Assembly (NCBI GenBank): GCA_033032175.1
Contig: CM065325.1
Span: 14,722,930-14,786,929, forward strand
Origin: Saturnia japonica
Taxonomy: Eukaryota > Arthropoda > Insecta > Lepidoptera > Saturniidae
Direction: 5' to 3'
Length of the DNA: 64,000 bases
Within the stretch, counting starts at the first letter, position 1. Every line of letters starts with the position of its first letter. Position numbers and translations under genes: made by a program. The notes below the pieces were generated by a model. It was not told the DNA's origin and searched no databases. It was given only the letters and a program-made list of their open reading frames with translations. Shown here one piece after another: positions 44,401 to 53,400 of this stretch.

Positions 44401-47400
44401 CGACTTCGTCTGCGTATTATTGGATATACGCAGATAGATCTCGGAACACGACAAAACAAAAGAAAATCATACATGGGTTTGTCACTGTTTGTTGGTATTG
44501 TCATTATATGCCAGTATGAATCCAAACACATTAACCGCCCCAATAAAACTTACAAACATACAAACTTTACATTTATTATATTTGTAGGATAACACTGGTT
44601 AAACTATGACTTTTACCGGGATAAAAAGTACCCTATGTGTTATTCCACGTCATAGACTATCTGCCTGCCAAATTTCATTCAAATCCGTTAAGCCGTTTTT
44701 GCGTGATTGAGTAACAAACATCGAAACATACACACTTTCACATTTATTATATTAAATAGGATTAACTTCAGCTGAATCCATTGAATATTTAATCTACGTA
44801 GATATGAAACAGATTAAAGGAATACAAAGCAAGCACTATGTAGTTAACGTATGTAAGTACACTTTGTGAAATATCTAAATATTGTGATATATTATTATCT
44901 TTAAATATTTGAAAAAAATCTCTATAAATAACTAATTGTGTATTTTATATTTGTCATTCGTGTTTGTTATATTAATTAAAGTGTTTTAAAAAACTCTAAA
45001 ATATTAGTTTCACTGTTTTAGTGCTGACCCTTAATTTGGTTAGGGTTTTTTTTTCAAAAGTACATTTTTTATAATTAATTGGTCATTTTTGAAGCTATGA
45101 AATGAATTCGCGCGTGTATTGCGTCTATCGCGATCTTAACAGCTACAGTGAATATTGTTCGTAATAATAGTTGCGAAGCCTTGTTTGTTCGTAATCTTGT
45201 TTAACCTGACTCTTATCGATTTTATTCAAGATATATTTATTTACGTAAAGTTTACGAATGTCTTATTTAAATGGAACTTTGCGATATGTTGATTACAAAC
45301 GGTAGATTCGAACTGTCACTTTCCACAGTTTCCTGATGACCTCGGCGCGATATCAGTTTCCCAGCAAACATCTCGTTTACGGCCGCCAACGAAGCATTAG
45401 ATGTACGACATGTCGCACCATCTCGTTGAAACCACGTCGCACGATTATAGGCTTCAAATTGTTGCAGTTGCGGAAAGAAAAAATCCCTTAACATGGCTAT
45501 GTATCGGTCGGAATTTACAGTGACAGATTGCCTTTGTTGATTTTCAAAGAAATAGGGTCCGATAATTCCGTGTGCTAATATGGCCGCCCAAACGGTTACT
45601 TTCGGCGAATGCAGAGGCTTTTGATGTTTTGCACGTGGGTTCTCTGCAGCCCTGTAACGACAGTTCTGTTTATTGACATGCCCATTTAAGTGAAATTGGG
45701 CTTCGTCGGAGAACAGAATATTGTTAAAACTCTGCAAGCGTTCCAACATTGTTTCAAGAAAAGCTCGTCGTAAAATTGGGTCATTGGGTAGTAATTCCTG
45801 CACATGTTGAATTTTATACGGGTGCAAATTCAAATCTTTTAACAAAATGCAACGCAAAGAGGTTCTGAATACCACAAGTTCAGCAGATCGCTTGCGAGTC
45901 GATAGACCAGGATTACGTTGAACTGAAGCTCTAACTTGTTCAATTGTGTCTTCCGTTTGAGAGTCGAATCAGTATCTTCGAACTTTCTGACCCACGATCG
46001 AATCACACTTTCCTTCGTACTCTGATTTACGTCATGTAATCCAAACTCACGCCGAAATAAACGTCGAACAATAGCGCACGAATCGCCATTTTTTTATAGT
46101 AATGTTTAACGCAGAATGCACGCTGCGCTCCGTTGAAGCGATCCATCGCGACTAAATTTCCGAAAACCGAGCTTCTCATCCCCACCACCCGTGCAGCCCC
46201 CGCTCATAAGGTTCAAATGCAAGAATGTTTTTAAAATCGTACGCCTTTCTGGCCCACCCTGTATATTTTCCGTGGGAAAGCCAAATGAATAATTTAATTT
46301 TTTCAGATTTGTATTACTTTAGGCATTTTATCAATAGACCAGTAATATACAATAATTAACTTTAATATTTTAAAAATACTGTCAACTCACGGATTGTAAA
46401 ATTAAGGAGAGAAACACAGCGTAACAAAATAACTATGTGTAACAAAAAAAAAAAAACATTTGCTTTTGAAAAGGTTAGCAACCCTATGATGCACTCGATG
46501 AATAGCGATCAATAGAGGCTTAAATCTAGGTTATCCCACCCGGGGCTTTATCCGACTTATTAGAAACGATCCCGGTATGATCAGAATTAGTTCATATGTA
46601 CACCTTTACGATCACAGCAATGATATTAATGAACTGCGTATTAGATTGAAGAATCACTCCGATTGCGTGTTTAAACGAAGTAATTTTAATACAAAACAAT
46701 TTTTCACAAACAAGAAAAGCAAGTTCAATGATTTTGAGGAGTTACCTTGTGTATCTTCGAAGTCGAAGGTCCAATGCCAATGAAATTAAAATGGGACCAC
46801 CCTTGAGGTACCCCCTTTCCAATGAAAACAGAGTCATCCAAATCAGTACATAAAACAAAGAAGTTATGTCACAAAAAAAATTACGATCGTACTGAGAAGC
46901 CCTCCTCCTCTGAAGTCGGTTAAAAAATTATAGAATTTTGCAATCCTTAAATAAGTTCAAGTTTTATAGTGTCTTCTTTAGTATTTAGTAACAGATAATA
47001 TTTTCCTGAATCGTTTTCTCTAACTTTATGAATTACAACGTAAGTTTTTTCGACGAGATATTAGTCTATCTCGTACTTAAAGGTTTTTTTTGTTCGACTT
47101 CAAAAAAAGGGGGAGGTTCTAAATTCGAATGTTTTTACTTTTCTGAATGTTCAGCCGTGACTTCTTTGTTTATTAATCGACTAGCTGTGCTCCATGGCTT
47201 CGCTCACGTGGACTACAGAATGCCCGCGCGAATCTTGCTCCCCAGCTCCCGGCTATTTTAAAGACAAAAATGCTTATTGTGGGTGTTCCTTAGAAGATAC
47301 ACGTATGCTCTCTTTGACTTTTTTGTAGGTCTTTTTAATGCCTACAACCATATAGTACATTAGTTTACTATATCTCTTATGGTTTACTCAGCGTAAGTCA

Positions 47401-50400
47401 TTTGAGCGCCCGAATTTAATCATTTTTATTTGTGTGGAACCCTAATTCTTTATCTAAAATAAAAGTAGCCTAAGTTACTCCCTATAAAATCAGCTATCTA
47501 CCAGTGAAAGTCCCGTCAAAATTGTCCAACCGTTGTGAAGATTACCCGGAACAAACAGACAGACAAAAATTTTAAAAATGGGCTTTTTGTTATAGGTATC
47601 CTATATACTTTCATATGCATTTAGTAAAAACTGTTATTTTGACATTACAAACAGACACTTCAATTTTGTTAATTGTATAGAAGATTAAAGGAATACAAAG
47701 CAAGCACTATGTAGTTAACGTATGTAAGTACACTTTGTGAAATATCTAAATATTGTGATATATTATTATCTTTAAATATTTGAAAAAAATCTCTATAAAT
47801 AACTAATTGTGTATTTTATATTTGTCATTCGTGTTTGTTATATTAATTAAAGTGTTTTAAAAAACTCTAAAATATTAGTTTCACTGTTTTAGTGCTGACC
47901 CTTAATTTGGTTAGGGTTTTTTTTTCAAAAGTACATTTTTTATAATTAATTGGTCATTTTTGAAGCTATGAAATGAATTCGCGCGTGTATTGCGTCTATC
48001 GCGATCTTAACAGCTACAGTGAATATTGTTCGTAATAATAGTTGCGAAGCCTTGTTTGTTCGTAATCTTGTTTAACTTGACTCTTATCGATTTTATTCAA
48101 GATATATTTATTTACGTAAAGTTTACGAATGTCTTATTTAAATGGAACTTTGCGATATGTTGATTACAAACGGTAGATTCGAACTGTCACTTTAATATTT
48201 GTGTTTATAATTTCGAGTTTCATTTTCTATTAATTATTATTAGCTACTCCTTATGAGAGATCTTTGTTTTTTCTTTTCAATTGGCGTCGCAGCTGCATTC
48301 GCCAGTGTCAGCAGGATTTTTTTTCTGAAAGTTTTGTACTAAGCTATATATCGTTTTTAACCTATTGATTTTACGTTCCTATTATTATGTAAGTACAGGA
48401 TGGACCAGAAAGATTTGCGAATTTAAAAAATAAAACTAAAAAAATACTAAATACAATACACATACACACACATATTTATTTCAATTAAAATAGACATCTG
48501 GGAAATTTATTTCTTAAAAATTACATCATTCACGTGTGCACCATCCCGGTGCAAACATTCCTCGAATCTGAACCTCAAATTGGTAAAAACTCGCTGACAC
48601 ATTGCGCGAGGAATACCTGCCATTTCTTGTGGATATTTATCTTCAACTGGTTAATCGTGGCTAGGTTATTGGAGTAGACTCTACTTTCCAGGTATCCCCA
48701 CATGAAAAAGTCCGGTGGCGTTAGATCCGGACTTTTAGGCGGCCATCAGTTTCCTAATGACCTCGGCGCGATATCAGTTTCCCAGCAAACATCTCGTTTA
48801 CGGCCGCCAACGAAGCATTAGATGTACGACATGTCGCACCATCTTGTTGAAACCACGTCGCACGATTATAGGCTTCAAATTGTTGCAGTTGCGGAAAGAA
48901 AAAATCCCTTAACATGGCTATGTATCGGTCGGAATTTATAGTGACAGATTGCCTTTATTGATTTTCAAAGAAATAGGGTCCGATAATTCCGTGTGCTAAT
49001 ATGGCCGCCCAAACGGTTACTTTCGGCGAATGCAGAGGCTTTTGATGTTTTGCACGTGGGTTCTCTGCAGCCCTGTAACGGCAATTCTGTTTATTGACAT
49101 GCCCATTTAAGTGAAAATGGGCTTCGTCGGAGAACAGAATATTGTTAAAACTCTGCAAGCGTTCCAACATTGTTTCAAGAAAAGCTCGTCGTAAAATTGG
49201 GCCCCCGCTCATAAGGTTCAAATGCAAGAGTGTTTTTAAAATCGTACGCCTTTCTGGCCCACCCTGTATATTTTCCGTGGGAAAGTCAAATGAATAATTG
49301 AATTTTTTCAGATTTGTATTACTTTAGGCATTTTATCAATAGACCAGTAATATATAATAATTAATTTTAATATTTTAAAAATACTGTCAACTCACGGATT
49401 GTAAAATTAAGGAGAGAAACACAGCGTAACAAAATAACTCTGTGTAACAAAAAAAAAAAAAAACATTTGCTTTTGAAAAGGTTAGCAACCCTATGATGCA
49501 CTCGATGAATAGCGATCAATAGAGGCTTAAATCTAGGTTATCCCACCCGGGGCTTTATCCGACTTATTAGAAACGATCCCGGTATGATCGGAATGAGTTC
49601 ATATGTACACCTTTACGATCACAGCAATGATATTAATGAACTGCGTATTAGATTGAAGAATCACTCCGATTGCGTGTTTAAACGAAGTAATTTTAATACA
49701 AAACAATTTTTCACAAACAAGAAAAGCAAGTTCAATGATTTTGAGGAGTTACCTTGTGTATCTTCGAAGTCGAAGGTCCAATGCCAATGAAATTAAAATG
49801 GGACCACCCTTGAGGTACCCCCTTTCCAATGAAAACAGAGTCATCCAAATCAGTACATAAAACAAAGAAGTTATGTCACAAAAAAATTAACAATCGTACT
49901 GAGAAGCCCTCCTCCTCTGAAGTCGGTTAAAAAATTATAGAATTTTGCAATCCTTAAATAAGTTCAAGTTTTATAGTGTCTTCTTTAGTATTTAGTAACA
50001 GATAATATTTCCCTGAATCGTTTTCTCTAACTTTATGAATTACAACGTAAGTTTTTTCGACGAGATATTAGTCTATCTCGTACTTAAAGGTTTTTTTTGT
50101 TCGACTTCAAAAAAAGGGGGAGGTTCTAAATTCGAATGTATTTTCTTTTCTGAATGTTGAGCCGTGACTTCTTTGTTTATTAATCGACTAGCTGTGCTCC
50201 ATGGCTTCGCTCACGTGGACTACAGAATGCCCGCGCGAATCTTGCTCCCCAGCTCCCGGCTATTTTAAAGACAAAAATGCTTATTGTGGGTGTTCCTTAG
50301 AAGATACACGTATGCTCTCTTTGACTTTTTTGTAGGTCTTTTTAATGCCTACAACCATATAGTACATTAGTTTACTATATCTCTTATGGTTTACTCAGCG

Positions 50401-53400
50401 TAAGTCATTTGAGCGCCCGAATTTAATCATTTTTATTTGTGTGGAACCCTAATTCTTTATCTAAAATAAAAGTAGCCTAAGTTACTCCCTATAAAATCAG
50501 CTATCTACCAGTGAAAGTCCCGTCAAAATTGTCCAACCGTTGTGAAGATTACCCGGAACAAACAGACAGACAAAAATTTTAAAAATGGGCTTTTTGTTAT
50601 AGGTAACCTATAAACTTTCATATGCATTTAGTAAAAACTGTTATTTTGACATTACAAACAGACACTTCAATTTTGTTAATTGTATAGAAGATTAAATAAA
50701 TTAATACTGCGAATCCTAACCCGACCATTGCCATTGACTTAGACCTCCCAAAATATTGACATTGTCACTCAACGAAAAGTGACAGCATATGATGTAGATA
50801 ATGGAATGATAGCTATGGGAAATGCTGTTTCCTCTTATTATACCATTTCTATTTATTTATTTTCTCGATGACAGCTCCTGCGAAAACTTGAACGAGCGTT
50901 CTTTTTATATTATGTATGCATTATTTTATAAAAAATATGACGTTCACACACGTACAAGGTTATACCAAAGTCGGAGAAACTGATAGGGATGGAGCTATAT
51001 CGATAAACGTAACACGATAACAGATCCGATATTTTTTTACAAAATGTATGAAACTAAACTACTGCCGGATACTTTTGTACAAATTTATTAACTAATATTA
51101 TATTTCATTACAAGATGTTACAAGTATTAATTCTTGATTGATAATGCCAACTTCTTCAAAATTTTCGAAGCAGTTGTAAAATAAGTAGGTATAGGTAGGT
51201 ACTCGACAATGAAACGAAATAATTATAACGACAGGTAATCTTTATTTATTTATTTTAATCAATATCTGATGAATCGTCACTGTCGTAAATATATGCGATC
51301 GATACCATTACTTATTTGGTCACAACACTACAACTATCGAATTAGAACTGTCATCGAGAAAATAAAGAAATGAAAATAGTATAACTACGCATCAGGTATA
51401 CTACATAAACATAATTAAAATAATAATGTGTAATATTGTTGGGAGTATCCAATAAAATAAAATAAATAAATAAAAATAATACTCATTGTTTATGAATACT
51501 GTAAATGTCAAACAGAAAATAGTCTATGATCAAAAAGTCGCCGGTCCAATTTCGACGTTAGGGCGATCGCTAGTTTACTTAAATCCGTTGCCGGCTATTA
51601 AGATTTTAAAATACCATCACGCCTGTATTCCCCGATGGGTTAGACAGAGGTGTACGTAATGTACACCCACAGATCGCCGAGTATGTTTTTAGGTCCCATG
51701 TAATAGGGGGCGAGCCTATTGCCATTCATCGTGCACGAAATCAAACTCCGAGCTGCTACTGAGAATTTTATAGGAAAACCCCAATAACACCTTTTGCTCG
51801 ACCTGGGATTCGAACCCAGGACCTCGTTCATAGCAGTCGTGCTTACGACCACTAGGCTGAAGAGGCAGTTAGCTTATGCTTTTATTTGCATGAATTAACC
51901 TATCTGGCCTGTTTTATATTCTTTGATAATGGAAACGTAAAAGACTCAATGTTCGTACGCTGATAAATGAAAGTGAGTCATACATTGGCAATGTATAATG
52001 AGCTATTGCTGTCCACCGTGCCACGCTGCGGTGGAATTGTGTTCACGGTTAGTGACGCGTTAAAAATAGGAACTAGGACTTTCCCTAGTTAAAAATAACA
52101 CCGGACTTATAATTATAGCGTCCGCATCCGTCATTCCTTTTTATGTAGACGGCCTGCTCTGAATCAGAGAGAGAGTTTGTGATGTCATCTATGAGCATTT
52201 AGGTTTACACAATTCGAATACAGGACGAGGTTAAAAATAAAGAGACTCTGGCAAACTGATATTTTGATTTTTTTTTAAGACCGGGTTTTTTACGTTCTAT
52301 CCGTGTATCTTATCTGCACAAAGACGTCTACTTCTCGACATAGGCCTTCCCTAATGATCGCCAAAATGATGAATCTTACGTTACTTTCATTCAGCCGGTT
52401 CCCATGGTTGTTAGATATGGGGTATTCCCCCAATTTCGGGGAAAGCTTGGGGAGTCGTAAATCAAGTGAGGGGAATTTTTGAGTTTTTTTTTTTGTATGA
52501 ATATTATTACCTATTACATTTTATACGTCACTAATTAGTTGAAATATAATTTCAGTAATTTTTATTAATAAAATATTATTATGATCTCATACCGAATATG
52601 TGGAACTATCTCAGTTGACCTCTCGAATTGGAACAATATCGTTCCAGTAGAGGCTATAATTCCTGGAACTACTCATCCTTAGGCAGTAGAAGAGTATCTA
52701 TACCTGGTAAAATACCTGTACCTGTTCCAAAATAGCCTGTTACATGATGCTGTCTCTTTCTATTACTATAACTGAAAAGAGTAGAGAGCTTGCTCCAAGT
52801 CATATTTGTTTGTGTCTCTCTCTAACAAAGCAAAGATCCTAAAGCTGGAATAGAGAAGATCATGTTCCAAACTAAACTTTTGTATCTCACGCCAGTATGT
52901 GGAAAAGGTACGTAGTATTTAATGACAGATTTACAGTACAGTATAGATTTACATACTTGTAATTATGTTTTATTTTAAACTGTTCCCATAAATACGCCTC
53001 ACGCCTAGTATATTATAATCCTTGTGATAAGTGATTGTTTCTCGTGTGTAGTGATGCGACTCGAGTCCGATTTTACCACTCGAGCAATTCGAGACATTTT
53101 ATAATTTCACTCGATTACCACTCGATTGTACGAGTCACTCGAGTTGTTTATTTCCAAACCAGTAATTTTGTAGTTATGTACTTTATTATCGTCACTTATT
53201 TTGAAACCAAATTCAAACACTTACATAAACTATTGCTATTTTATTGACTTTCAAACAAACAAATTAATAAACAACAACATCGCATTGACAATAATTAACC
53301 TGATCGGAAAATAATTTATGTGACTAACTTAAATGAAAAAAAGTGCACTGTCCCCGCTACGTCTTCCCATACGCGTTCTCCACTTAAGAACTCTTTGGCC

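Larger units (their letters stand above)
44811..47681. repeat. Tandem segmental duplication, unit 1 (2871 bp)
   Basis: Unit 1 begins at AGATTAAA (44811), which recurs at 47682 and 50689, so 8 bases of homology mark the junctions. It contains, in order, unique sequence, a DUF4817-type transposon (to about 46268), a 68-codon frame (46577-46783) and a family A repeat on the minus strand. Confidence 0.92.
47682..50688. repeat. Tandem segmental duplication, unit 2 (3007 bp)
   Basis: Nearly identical to unit 1 outside the transposon. The 68-codon frame at 49584-49790 differs from its twin at only two residues. Length differs because each unit has lost a different part of the transposon. Confidence 0.92.

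Noticed and set aside
46577..46783. Conserved 68-codon ORF duplicated at 49584-49790
   Set aside because: Conservation is explained by the recent segmental duplication and gives no evidence of selection.
51790..51866. Possible tRNA gene (perfect B box, A-box-like stretch)
   Set aside because: No acceptor stem pairing or normal anticodon arm, and it continues directly into a SINE body with a typical 3' end.
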